IMG/VR virus record: IMGVR_UViG_3300043395_000254
Span: 1-40,712 of that record
Strand: one strand, 5' to 3'
Length of the DNA stretch: 40,712 bases
Source: a virus
Shown here: positions 1-6,083 of the stretch, piece after piece
How the letters are laid out: each line of letters begins with the position of its first letter
How positions within the stretch are numbered: the stretch's first letter is position 1
Position numbers and translations under genes: made by a program
Notes under the pieces: model-generated
Database searches by the model: none
What the model was told of the DNA's origin: nothing
The model's input: only the letters and a program-made list of their open reading frames with translations

Positions 1-2
1 AG

Positions 3-224
3 CGCCTGTTAGAGCTTGGTGTAGCTAAGGAGTGTGCCAGAGAGGTGTTGCCACTTTGTACTCCGACTAGGTTGTATATGAATGGGACTGTTAGGTCGTG
101 GATTCATTATTGTCAGCTTAGGTGTGCAAATGGGACACAGAAAGAACATCAGATGATCGCTAGAGAGGCTTATAAGCTCCTAGAAGAGCACTTGCCTAAT
201 GTTTGTGTGTCTTTGGATGTTTAG
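3..224 (+). CDS. thyX: FAD-dependent thymidylate synthase ThyX, C-terminal part
   Basis: The open frame enters from the left edge and gives 73 residues before TAG. They match the ThyX C-terminus: the helix RLLELGVAKECAREVLP is followed by the family pattern TRLYMNGTVRSWIHYCQLR, where Arg-Ser and the downstream arginine line the dUMP/FAD site. ThyX makes dTMP from dUMP with methylene-tetrahydrofolate and FADH2. The N-terminal two thirds lie outside the window. The gene fits the nrdA/nrdB and MazG-like genes further right as phage-encoded dNTP supply. A terminator follows directly, so it closes its transcription unit. Confidence 0.88.
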   Translation, partial: RLLELGVAKECAREVLPLCTPTRLYMNGTVRSWIHYCQLRCANGTQKEHQMIAREAYKLLEEHLPNVCVSLDV

Positions 225-232
225 GTAATTTG

Positions 233-270
233 AAGGGCCTTCTAGGCGATTCTAGAGGGTCCTTAATTTT
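233..270 (+). terminator. Rho-independent-like terminator after thyX
   Basis: A 13-bp stem (233-245 with 252-264, including two G-U pairs) encloses a six-base loop and is followed by AATTTT. It starts nine bases after the thyX stop. The U-tract is short, so efficiency is uncertain. Confidence 0.7.
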
Positions 271-431
271 CAACATAAATTTCTCAAGTCATATAGCGGG
301 TGATCCATGGACGTATTCCCCCCATACGGGTATGTCGATCGCTGGAAATACTTATCGCTAGATATGCAATCTAACGCTCGCTGCTGGATATTCTCAATAA
401 CAGCTGTCTATTGATAATCAAGTATGAGTTG

Positions 432-461
432 TTGTTGAGAATGGTTCTCATTCTATCTAAT
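432..461 (+). promoter_or_regulatory. Candidate host sigma70-type early promoter
   Basis: TTGTTG at 432-437 (-35-like) lies 18 bases from TCTAAT at 456-461 (five of six matches to TATAAT). It is oriented toward the early genes and lies after the thyX terminator, where a T7-like phage needs a host-read promoter. A palindrome fills most of the spacer. Assigned by consensus only. Confidence 0.45.
436..450. promoter_or_regulatory. Fur-box-like 7-1-7 palindrome inside the promoter spacer
   Basis: TGAGAAT-G-GTTCTCA has near-perfect twofold symmetry. It follows the 7-1-7 layout of Fur sites (consensus half TGATAAT), matching 6/7 and 5/7 in the two halves. Its place between the -35 and -10 elements is that of a repressor operator. 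The binding protein could equally be a LexA-like or phage repressor. Confidence 0.4.
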
Positions 462-681
462 GCGATCTGTTTGCGATTAGCTATACTTATCAATGACCGT
501 TGAATGATAAGCACACATTATCAATAGACACACAGATACTACCAGCATCAACACACATCAACACACACAGCACAGTGTAATAAGTATTTCACACTCACGC
601 AAACTAACACAAATACATCAGCACCAACCTAATAAGACACACGAGTCCACACACCAGTAGGCATACCCATAAGGAACGCTG

Positions 682-801
682 ATGGCTATACTTAAGGGGC
701 TACACGGATCCACTGGGTTTTGGGGCTTGACACATCGGGGCAGCCATGTTATGGTAGGTTCATCGGTGGGGGAGAGACCGCCGAGAACATCGACAACCTG
801 A
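682..801 (+). CDS. Small early protein, 39 aa, unknown
   Basis: The ATG is preceded at six bases by AAGGA, one of the clearer ribosome sites in the early region. The product is basic and rich in Gly, Ser and Thr (begins MAILKGLHGS). I recognise no family. It lies first after the G-poor leader, where T7-like phages keep small host-takeover genes, but its short length leaves it uncertain. Confidence 0.4.
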   Translation: MAILKGLHGSTGFWGLTHRGSHVMVGSSVGERPPRTSTT

Positions 802-877
802 CTGATTCTCAACGCTCTGGCTCTGGAGCAGCACCGCTGCCTTCGTGAGTAGCTAACGACCTGGGGGACATACTCAG

Positions 878-961
878 ATGCCTCAGGGATTCACAAACTC
901 ACGATGGAGATCCACACAGACGAGAGAATACCTCACTGAGGATGGGGAAGCACACCCTTGA
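878..961 (+). CDS. Possible 27-aa early peptide
   Basis: A short frame (begins MPQGFTNSRW) with a purine-rich GGGGGA 9-14 bases upstream of the ATG. No family is recognised. It lies between two other tiny frames and could be a leader peptide or chance. Confidence 0.28.
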   Translation: MPQGFTNSRWRSTQTREYLTEDGEAHP

Positions 962-967
962 TAGTTC

Positions 968-1036
968 ATGCTAACCGATGCACAGCCAGCTGTGATTGAG
1001 CTTCGACTTGCTCACATCGGTATTGCTCGCCAATGA
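968..1036 (+). CDS. Possible 22-aa early peptide
   Basis: ATG six bases after the previous frame's stop; product begins MLTDAQPAVI. The close spacing would allow reinitiation. Nothing else supports it, and a TCACACTCAT copy lies just downstream at 1054. Confidence 0.2.
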   Translation: MLTDAQPAVIELRLAHIGIARQ

Positions 1037-1069
1037 GGTGAGCACACTATTGATCACACTCATCGCGCC

Positions 1070-1186
1070 ATGAACGACTACACCTACGACTCTGTAACTG
1101 CTGAACAATACGAAGACTACCTCAATGCTATGTATGGCACTGAGGAAGACTACATGCAAGCCACTGATACTGAGGAGAACAACTGA
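1070..1186 (+). CDS. Small acidic early protein, 38 aa
   Basis: Very acidic, Tyr-rich product (begins MNDYTYDSVT) whose TGA overlaps the next ATG in ATGA form, the junction used throughout this genome. The following frame also opens with N-Y-T-Y-D, suggesting an ancient duplication of the N-terminus. Function unknown; acidic mini-proteins in this position in T7-like phages often bind host enzymes, but that is only an analogy. Confidence 0.55.
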   Translation: MNDYTYDSVTAEQYEDYLNAMYGTEEDYMQATDTEENN

Positions 1187-1391
1187 TGACTAACTACACC
1201 TACGACCAACTGCGTGAAGCTGTGCAGGAATGCACCAGCTATGACTTAGTTCAAGTATTTGATGATGATCATGATGAATACATCCTCATTAGGATGGTGA
1301 TGCATTCTATGAGTTAGATGATGTTGTTGATTTCATCACTAACAACAAGCAAGTTGAAGAGTACCTGAATACGGAGTTCAACAATGACTGA
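1186..1391 (+). pseudogene. Acidic early gene interrupted by an apparent -1 frameshift
   Basis: Frame one runs from ATG 1186 (MTNYTYDQLR) to TAG at 1315-1317, giving 43 residues whose last few are out of character. From 1293 the -1 frame gives an acidic continuation (DGDAFYELDDVVDF through EFNND) ending at TGA 1389-1391, eight bases into the next gene. Joined, they make about 68 residues of uniform composition. One missing base near 1288-1292 explains the break; TAG at 1290-1292 blocks the second frame from reading in from upstream. No slippery heptamer is evident. It may be a real mutation or an assembly error. Confidence 0.6.
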
Positions 1392-1596
1392 CTATGATCG
1401 AATGCTTGAGCTTATTGCCCATCTTGATGGTCTTGATCCTGAGCATGGAGATAGCAATGTCTTCCTGAACTTCCTAGATGAATATGCACCTAGTGATTAC
1501 ATGTTAGATGCTGAGTTTGATATGTATGGATTCAGGGATGCACATGCTGCTGAGTATGTAGCAGTGCTTGAAGAGTATCTACAGGAGATGATGTAA
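1384..1596 (+). CDS. Small acidic early protein, 70 aa
   Basis: Starts ATGACTGA over the stop of the preceding frame and ends by sharing one base with the next ATG (TAATG), so it is locked into the early operon. The product (begins MTDYDRMLEL, ends YLQEMM) is strongly acidic and predicted mostly helical, with no membrane segment. No family recognised. Confidence 0.7.
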   Translation: MTDYDRMLELIAHLDGLDPEHGDSNVFLNFLDEYAPSDYMLDAEFDMYGFRDAHAAEYVAVLEEYLQEMM

Positions 1597-1877
1597 TGAA
1601 GACGTATCAAATGTTTATGGGTATGAACATCCCGAATGGTGATGTTGTTACCAATGCTGAATGGAATGAGTTTGTTAAAGTCCTTGATACTGTCTTTGAT
1701 GGATACACTGTCAGCACTGTTGATGGTGTATGGAAGAGTGAACACGAACCTACTAAGTGTGTCACTGTCTGTACGAAGTACAAGGATGATGTGATGTATG
1801 TTGCGTCTAAGTATAAAGACGCATTCATGCAGGACTCAGTGGCTATCCAACAATTACCTGCTATGGAGTTTGTCTAA
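1596..1877 (+). CDS. DUF3574-like small protein, 93 aa
   Basis: The middle reads VTNAEWNEF, then DGYTVSTVDGVWKSE, then a helix with YKDAFMQDSVAIQ. This follows the DUF3574 pattern (VTxxEWxxF, a GxTVxDxxGxW strand, YKxxFxQxSV near the end), a small alpha/beta family of unknown role. The match is from memory of the pattern. TAATG-coupled to the gene before; a TCACACTCAC copy begins five bases after its stop and a 93-base gap follows. Confidence 0.6.
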   Translation: MKTYQMFMGMNIPNGDVVTNAEWNEFVKVLDTVFDGYTVSTVDGVWKSEHEPTKCVTVCTKYKDDVMYVASKYKDAFMQDSVAIQQLPAMEFV

Positions 1878-1930
1878 GTAGTCACACTCACAAAAGCCCG
1901 TAGTGCTACCCAACTACCAACGCGCTAATG

Positions 1931-1954
1931 TTGTTAAAGAGACGCCGCTATAAT
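1931..1954 (+). promoter_or_regulatory. Candidate promoter with a perfect TATAAT
   Basis: TATAAT at 1949-1954 lies 16 bases before the next start, in one of the few real gaps of the early region. TTGTTA at 1931-1936 is a fair -35 but only 12 bases away, so the -35 may be poor or different. Just upstream, 1880-1894 carries TCACACTCAC followed by AAAAG, resembling a T3-type promoter core. Either could drive the endonuclease-methyltransferase pair separately. Confidence 0.4.
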
Positions 1955-1970
1955 TTACTTATGACTATCA

Positions 1971-2462
1971 ATGACACTGCAACAGGAATGGATTGATACC
2001 TTCAATAAACTACAACAACTTAGCGATTCATTGAATGTTGGTGACCCCTTTAATTATAACAGGGGTCGTGAGATACACACTGCATTTACCCTTGGGTTGA
2101 CTGTTAGTCAAACTTTCAGTGGAGCTGATGCTTACCTTGGTGATCAGCCAGTTGAACTTAAATCAACCACCACTAAAACCATCAAAGCCACATACAACGG
2201 CATCAGTGTTCAACCTACTTGGGATGATCAAGAGGACTATCTAATCAACGAAAAGCTTGGTAAGTATGTTTATCATTACTTCACTCGTTATGAGGGTTCC
2301 GAACTTGTAGAAGCTTGGCGTATGGATTGCGCTGATGTTCTGTCTATATTGCTCCCTAAACTCAAGGAGAGCTATAAGACTACACTAACTCGCAAGGACC
2401 CACGTCTTGGTGCCACCATCACTAAGAAGGAAATTGAGTCTTATGCAGAACGTATCATCTAA
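1971..2462 (+). CDS. PD-(D/E)XK restriction-endonuclease-like protein
   Basis: 163 residues. A helix with REIHTAF is followed by GADAYLGDQPVELKST, the PD-(D/E)XK pattern with Asp53, Glu62 and Lys64 as likely metal and catalytic residues. The rest is mixed alpha/beta with a basic C-terminus. The size fits small type II restriction enzymes or phage-encoded nucleases. An adenine methyltransferase begins 12 bases after it, so a restriction-modification-like pair is plausible; degradation of host DNA is the alternative. The ATG at 1962 dies after 11 codons, so 1971 is the start. Confidence 0.6.
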   Translation: MTLQQEWIDTFNKLQQLSDSLNVGDPFNYNRGREIHTAFTLGLTVSQTFSGADAYLGDQPVELKSTTTKTIKATYNGISVQPTWDDQEDYLINEKLGKYVYHYFTRYEGSELVEAWRMDCADVLSILLPKLKESYKTTLTRKDPRLGATITKKEIESYAERII

Positions 2463-2473
2463 CCTATCCACTA

Positions 2474-3022
2474 ATGAACAGCAACGCAATCCTTTATTCT
2501 CCTGGTAAGAACGACGAATGCTACACACCAGCATATGCGGTCGAGCCTATTCTCAAATACATACCTTCTGGGGCTACTGTATGGTGTCCATTTGATGACG
2601 AGTCTAGTGAGTTTGTTAAGCTAATCTCACAGCAAAACAAGGTTGTTCACACTCACATCTTTAGCGGCCAATCATTTCTTACATACAACCCAAACTTTGA
2701 CTGGGATGTCATTGTATCCAACCCACCATTCACAAATAAACGCAAATACTTCGAGAAAGCTTTATCGTTCAACAAACCATTCGCACTCATTATGAGTAAC
2801 ACTTGGCTTAACGATAGTGCTCCGAAGCAGCTCTTTAAGGATAAGGAGTTACAGTTGTTGATGTTTGATAAGCGAATAGAGTTCATTCAGCCAGATAGAG
2901 AGGTTACTGGTAAAGTGACATTCAGTAGCAGTTATTATTGCTGGAACTTCTTGCCTAAGCAGATCATTATGGAGACATTGAATCGTCCGCGTAAATCATC
3001 CACTACCGCACAAGCCAAATGA
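2474..3022 (+). CDS. Phage N6-adenine DNA methyltransferase-like protein
   Basis: 182 residues. Begins with a YTPAYAVEPIL segment, then WCPFD (residues 37-41) in the place of the AdoMet-binding motif, then VIVSNPPF (80-87) with catalytic motif NPPF. This is the layout of compact phage adenine methyltransferases. It probably methylates phage DNA, either against host restriction or against the nuclease-like product of the gene before. Its stop overlaps the next gene by four bases. A TCACACTCAC copy at 2647 lies inside it. Recognition site unknown. Confidence 0.72.
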   Translation: MNSNAILYSPGKNDECYTPAYAVEPILKYIPSGATVWCPFDDESSEFVKLISQQNKVVHTHIFSGQSFLTYNPNFDWDVIVSNPPFTNKRKYFEKALSFNKPFALIMSNTWLNDSAPKQLFKDKELQLLMFDKRIEFIQPDREVTGKVTFSSSYYCWNFLPKQIIMETLNRPRKSSTTAQAK

Positions 3023-3288
3023 CCTACCAACTCACTGTAGAAGATGTTGTTAGTCTGCGAGTCATTCCATTTCAACACTCTGAAGAATGTTTCCGTCGTA
3101 TCTCTAAGATGAGCAGAAATGAACTGGTTGACGCTTGCAAAGACTTCATTGCAGCTGAAGAGGCAATGAACTTGATGCACACTAAGTCTGTCGATCAATG
3201 CAAGGACGCACTACACCGTTTGTGTGTAGAGATCCAAGACTACCAAGACAGGCTTGGTTGGGAAGTCAACCGCTTTCCTGTTAAGTAA
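3019..3288 (+). CDS. Hypothetical early protein, 89 aa
   Basis: ATGA overlap with the methyltransferase stop, so probably translationally coupled. The product (begins MTYQLTVEDV) is predicted nearly all helical, with a long amphipathic stretch around residues 30-80. Three cysteines are present but do not form a clear zinc motif. No family recognised; context suggests the defence/counter-defence module. Confidence 0.65.
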   Translation: MTYQLTVEDVVSLRVIPFQHSEECFRRISKMSRNELVDACKDFIAAEEAMNLMHTKSVDQCKDALHRLCVEIQDYQDRLGWEVNRFPVK

Positions 3289-3304
3289 ACACTACCGATC
3301 ATTG

Positions 3305-3424
3305 ATGATGACTGAGACCAACATTATTCTTGCTGTGATTGGGATGATTGGATTGTTTGCTACGGCAACGATCTATCAGAGAGCCAATCGAATCACGAGT
3401 AAGTACTACAACAACCGTAAGTAA
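3305..3424 (+). CDS. Single-pass membrane peptide, 39 aa
   Basis: Begins MMTETN, followed by a hydrophobic segment (IILAVIGMIGLFATATIY, about residues 7-24) and a basic tail with Arg and Lys, predicting an inner-membrane protein with the tail in the cytoplasm. It fills the gap between two firm genes. The second ATG at 3308 is an equal start candidate. Holin-like size, but the early position makes lysis unlikely; membrane-acting exclusion or takeover peptides are possible. Confidence 0.55.
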   Translation: MMTETNIILAVIGMIGLFATATIYQRANRITSKYYNNRK

Positions 3425-3433
3425 TTCACAATC

Positions 3434-4000
3434 ATGACTGCCACCCAAACAATGATGCTCAAAGGCGATTCACTTATTGCACACAACACTGAATGGATGA
3501 CCCTCATCAATCGTGGTGAGAAGACACGCACCGATATGATCATGGACGCAGGTTATGCCTATGACAATGGCAAGGCTATGTATGTTGACTACTACACCGA
3601 ACTACTCAATGCTAAAGGAGTTATTCCTGTGACTACTGTTGATGTTGCTGATGTTGAGTATGACAACCTGTCCACAAATGAACAAGAGCTGTACGATGCA
3701 ATTACTAACCTGCTAGGTGAGAAATGGACTCATGAGGAAACGATTGAGTTCATGGACGAGTTAGAGGACATTGGTATTGAGACTGCCTCTGACTTTGAGG
3801 ATGCTTATGAGTACACCAGTGATGAGTATTGGGCAGAGAAAGACTTTGCTGAGTACTTCGTCATTGAGGTTATGGATGCACGTATCCCTGACATTGTAAT
3901 GGCAGCTATTGATTGGCAAGACGTATGGGATCACAACCTGCGTTATGACTACAACGCTATTGAGGCTGCTAACGGTACCTTCTTCTTTCGGAATCACTGA
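3434..4000 (+). CDS. ArdA-like antirestriction protein
   Basis: 188 acidic residues. The C-terminal half (about 118-188) reads like ArdA: DFEDAYEY, SDEYWAEKDFAEYFVIE, IPDIVMAAIDW, then a final aromatic stretch ending FFFRNH. ArdA proteins are elongated DNA mimics that occupy type I restriction enzymes, consistent with the many Asp and Glu. The N-terminal part matches less well and may be a separate module. It sits 400 bases after a methyltransferase gene, so the phage seems to combine two ways of avoiding restriction. Confidence 0.6.
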   Translation: MTATQTMMLKGDSLIAHNTEWMTLINRGEKTRTDMIMDAGYAYDNGKAMYVDYYTELLNAKGVIPVTTVDVADVEYDNLSTNEQELYDAITNLLGEKWTHEETIEFMDELEDIGIETASDFEDAYEYTSDEYWAEKDFAEYFVIEVMDARIPDIVMAAIDWQDVWDHNLRYDYNAIEAANGTFFFRNH

Positions 4001-4002
4001 TT

Positions 4003-4149
4003 ATGTTCAAAGAGTATGAAGTCACACTCACGTCGGGCATTTGGTATCTCATTGCCAAGGATGTAGAAGCAGCAGCATGGGCTGCATTAGAGCTAGCCAA
4101 TGAGGCTAGTGAGCAACTGATCAATGTACGTTTAGCGGAGGAATGGTAA
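4003..4149 (+). CDS. Hypothetical early protein, 48 aa
   Basis: Starts two bases after the ArdA-like stop; its TAA overlaps the next ATG. The product (begins MFKEYEVTLT) has a beta-type N-terminus and an Ala-rich helix (DVEAAAWAALELANEAS), the shape of small phage proteins with a host-protein-like WxxA helix. Function unknown. A TCACACTCAC copy starts at 4022, encoding V-T-L-T. Confidence 0.62.
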   Translation: MFKEYEVTLTSGIWYLIAKDVEAAAWAALELANEASEQLINVRLAEEW

Positions 4150-4331
4150 TGACTATTCATGACACATCCATCCCTGTTAGTGTCTTTCCTGATGAGTTCA
4201 TGCCCCTACTCAAGGTAATCAACTGTGCAATACAGATGCCTGAGAAGTTTGCATTAACTAATGAAGAGTTAGACAAGATTCGGTCATTTCAAAATGACTT
4301 CACTGACCTTGCATTTGAGTACGGAGTTTAA
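4149..4331 (+). CDS. Hypothetical early protein, 60 aa
   Basis: I chose ATG 4149 over the in-frame ATG 4143 because GGAGG at 4137-4141 is seven bases from 4149 but one base from 4143, and because TAATG overlap is the local rule. The product (begins MTIHDTSIPV) is acidic, with a helical C-terminal half (NEELDKIRSFQNDF). No family recognised. Confidence 0.65.
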   Translation: MTIHDTSIPVSVFPDEFMPLLKVINCAIQMPEKFALTNEELDKIRSFQNDFTDLAFEYGV

Positions 4332-4639
4332 TGGCTAAGAAAGAATACTTCCCTAACAACTGGCAAGAATACAAGGACGCAGATGACGACAGCTTCATCC
4401 CTCATACCTTTGAGGAGATCATGTCTTGGAAGGTTGCAGGTTGGGAGTTACCTAGCTCTGTGTGTTGTGTTATCCGTGTCACTGATGTAAACACCAAGAA
4501 AGTCAAAGAACATGTCTATAGCAAGCGTAGTGCTGCTCAAGCCAAGGTCAATCAACTGATTGATACACCTGGCATTGAGTTCACTGTTGCTGACCACGAC
4601 GCTATCCACCACCTTTCACCTGCTGATTTCAATGACTGA
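4331..4639 (+). CDS. Hypothetical early protein, 102 aa
   Basis: TAATG-coupled. The product begins MAKKEYFPNN and carries a central SSVCCVIRVTD strand followed by a basic helix (KEHVYSKRSAAQAKVNQLID), a strand-helix layout common in small phage nucleic-acid-binding proteins. It ends acidic. I recognise no named family; it looks like a cyanophage-conserved hypothetical. Confidence 0.68.
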   Translation: MAKKEYFPNNWQEYKDADDDSFIPHTFEEIMSWKVAGWELPSSVCCVIRVTDVNTKKVKEHVYSKRSAAQAKVNQLIDTPGIEFTVADHDAIHHLSPADFND

Positions 4640-4769
4640 AGCCACCTTTAACTTCCTTGTTGACACTCTTGTTGAGGAAGTGCGTATGCACCCGTATCGT
4701 GATGAACTGCTTGAGCTTGTTGCTGATCAACTAGCTGATGATGTCTATGTTATCGATGCCTCTTACTGA
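4632..4769 (+). CDS. Hypothetical early protein, 45 aa
   Basis: ATGACTGA overlap with the preceding stop fixes the start at 4632. Acidic and largely helical (begins MTEATFNFLV; DELLELVADQLADDVYV near the end). It overlaps the beginning of the integrase frame by 32 bases, so the two are probably co-translated. Function unknown. Confidence 0.6.
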   Translation: MTEATFNFLVDTLVEEVRMHPYRDELLELVADQLADDVYVIDASY

Positions 4770-5622
4770 ACTCACCACCTGGGGAGAAGCACTTGACTAC
4801 ACATTCAAAACCCGTCATTCATGGCGACATGGAAACGGAGCAAAGACTGCTGCAATCAATGCAGGACACTTTACGAGACTTAGAGGGCTTAGCTTTCCAA
4901 TACATCGAATCACTCAACCGATCATCAACGAACTCAGTACAGAGTTGGAGGACGAAGGAAAGTCAGATGCGACAATCAATCGCATCGTCAGTGCTATCTC
5001 TACGGTACTTAATCACTGCGCTTTCGACGGACTGATCCCTGCACCACCTAAGTTCAGGCGTCGTAAGGAACATGAAGGACGCATCACTTTCTACACCAAG
5101 GAAGAAGTCAATCAGCTGTACCACTCAGCGATTGATCCATTCATGAGAGAGGATGCGGCTGACATTCTATTAGTTGCTGCTTACACAGGCATGAGGCAAG
5201 GTGAGCTACTCAAGCTCAAGGCTAAGGACATTGACCTTGGTCTGAATGTTATTCACGTTGGAGGTCGAGCTGATGTTGTCACTAAAGCAGGCAACTACCG
5301 TAGCATTCCTATTCACACTCATATTGAAACTGTTCTCAGCAAACGCATATCAAACGTCAACTCCAACGTACCGATCTTCGGTGATGAATGGAACGACAAG
5401 GACCAACTGTTACGAGTCTTCAAGAAGGTCAACCGTTATATCGGTAAGGACGATAGCTATGTGTTCCATACACTAAGGCACAGCTTTGGCACATGGTGTG
5501 CTGAAGCAGGCGTTCCCATTCGTACCATCATGGACCTTATGGGACACAAGCGTATCGAGACAACGCTGAGATACTCTAAGTGTACTGACAAAGCTCGCAC
5601 CAAAGCTGTTAACTCACTATGA
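4738..5622 (+). CDS. int: Tyrosine recombinase (phage integrase)
   Basis: 294 residues with a complete catalytic set: Arg153 (TGMRQGELL), Lys183, His244 and Arg247 (HTLRHSFGTW), His270 (LMGH) and nucleophile Tyr279 (TTLRYSK). Residues about 10-100 form the helical core-binding domain. Integrases occur upstream of RNA polymerase in P-SSP7-type cyanophages, where lysogeny has rarely been seen. Starts at 4741, 4747 and 4756 are also possible. No attP is recognisable; the inverted repeats at 405-530 are the best candidate protein-binding array. A TCACACTCAT copy starts at 5313. Confidence 0.93.
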   Translation: MMSMLSMPLTELTTWGEALDYTFKTRHSWRHGNGAKTAAINAGHFTRLRGLSFPIHRITQPIINELSTELEDEGKSDATINRIVSAISTVLNHCAFDGLIPAPPKFRRRKEHEGRITFYTKEEVNQLYHSAIDPFMREDAADILLVAAYTGMRQGELLKLKAKDIDLGLNVIHVGGRADVVTKAGNYRSIPIHTHIETVLSKRISNVNSNVPIFGDEWNDKDQLLRVFKKVNRYIGKDDSYVFHTLRHSFGTWCAEAGVPIRTIMDLMGHKRIETTLRYSKCTDKARTKAVNSL

Positions 5623-6083
5623 AAAAAGCTTTATTTGCTGCCCTCACACTCATTTCTGTGTGGGCTAACCCTGCTGAGGCAACTCCTCAACTGCGTAACC
5701 TATTCACTGCAGTACAGGCTACTGGCACCAGCATTGTCTTAGATGACCCACGCATCTGCAAAGACCCTCAGCTGATGGGTATGTACAGCTATCGCAAGGA
5801 TGTCATTGATCAGCTCACCATTTGTGTTGCTAACCACCGTGGTGATAACGCTGGGCTGTACGACACCATCCTCCATGAGTCAGTGCATGTAGCACAAGCC
5901 TGTAAAGGAGGCCCTCTCTACTCACTAAGTTCACTTCTCAAATCATCACCTGATAACGAGATTGACTTTGTAAATAGTCGCTATACAGGTGAGCAACTGC
6001 ATCGTGAACTCGAGGCACGGGTGATTGCTCGTGATCAAGACGAAGTGTATGTAACCAACCTGATTAAGGAGGAGTGCAAGTAA
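5619..6083 (+). CDS. Secreted HExxH zinc-metallopeptidase-like protein
   Basis: 154 residues. N-terminus MKKALFAALTLISVWANPAEA is a classical signal peptide with cleavage after A-E-A (residue 21). The mature part contains ILHESVHVAQACKG, a HExxH zinc site (HESVH), and a downstream Glu in REL-EARVIARDQDE that could be the third ligand. It is probably exported to the periplasm; a role in the cell wall or in superinfection exclusion is conjecture. Overlaps int by four bases (ATGA). The peptidase call rests on one motif. Confidence 0.68.
   Translation: MKKALFAALTLISVWANPAEATPQLRNLFTAVQATGTSIVLDDPRICKDPQLMGMYSYRKDVIDQLTICVANHRGDNAGLYDTILHESVHVAQACKGGPLYSLSSLLKSSPDNEIDFVNSRYTGEQLHRELEARVIARDQDEVYVTNLIKEECK

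Larger units (their letters stand above)
405..530. repeat. 14-bp inverted repeat with TTATCAAT elements
   Basis: TGTCTATTGATAAT at 405-418 is the exact reverse complement of 517-530, with 98 bases between. The inner octamer TTATCAAT occurs three times: 487-494 and 518-525 on the + strand, and 410-417 on the - strand. A further arm pair CTTATCA/TGATAAG lies at 486-492 and 505-511. The arrangement resembles arm-type or operator sites for a DNA-binding protein; the protein is unknown. Confidence 0.6.
225..681. other. Noncoding control region between thyX and the early genes
   Basis: About 450 bases with no convincing gene. It begins with a terminator hairpin, then an A/T-rich segment (about 270-530) full of GATAA-type inverted repeats, with a candidate sigma70 promoter over a palindrome. 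From about 530 to 665 the + strand becomes almost free of G and rich in A and C. By position it should hold the early promoter, and possibly integrase or repressor sites. I cannot see attP or the packaging end. Confidence 0.6.

Noticed and set aside
5612-5621. ACTCACTAT at the int/protease junction, identical to nine bases of the T7 promoter core
   Set aside because: It spans the end of int and the next start codon, lacks the TATAG end and the upstream bases, and the polymerase's specificity residues differ from T7. Similar ACTCACT strings (3030, 5920, 12775) occur inside genes at about chance frequency.
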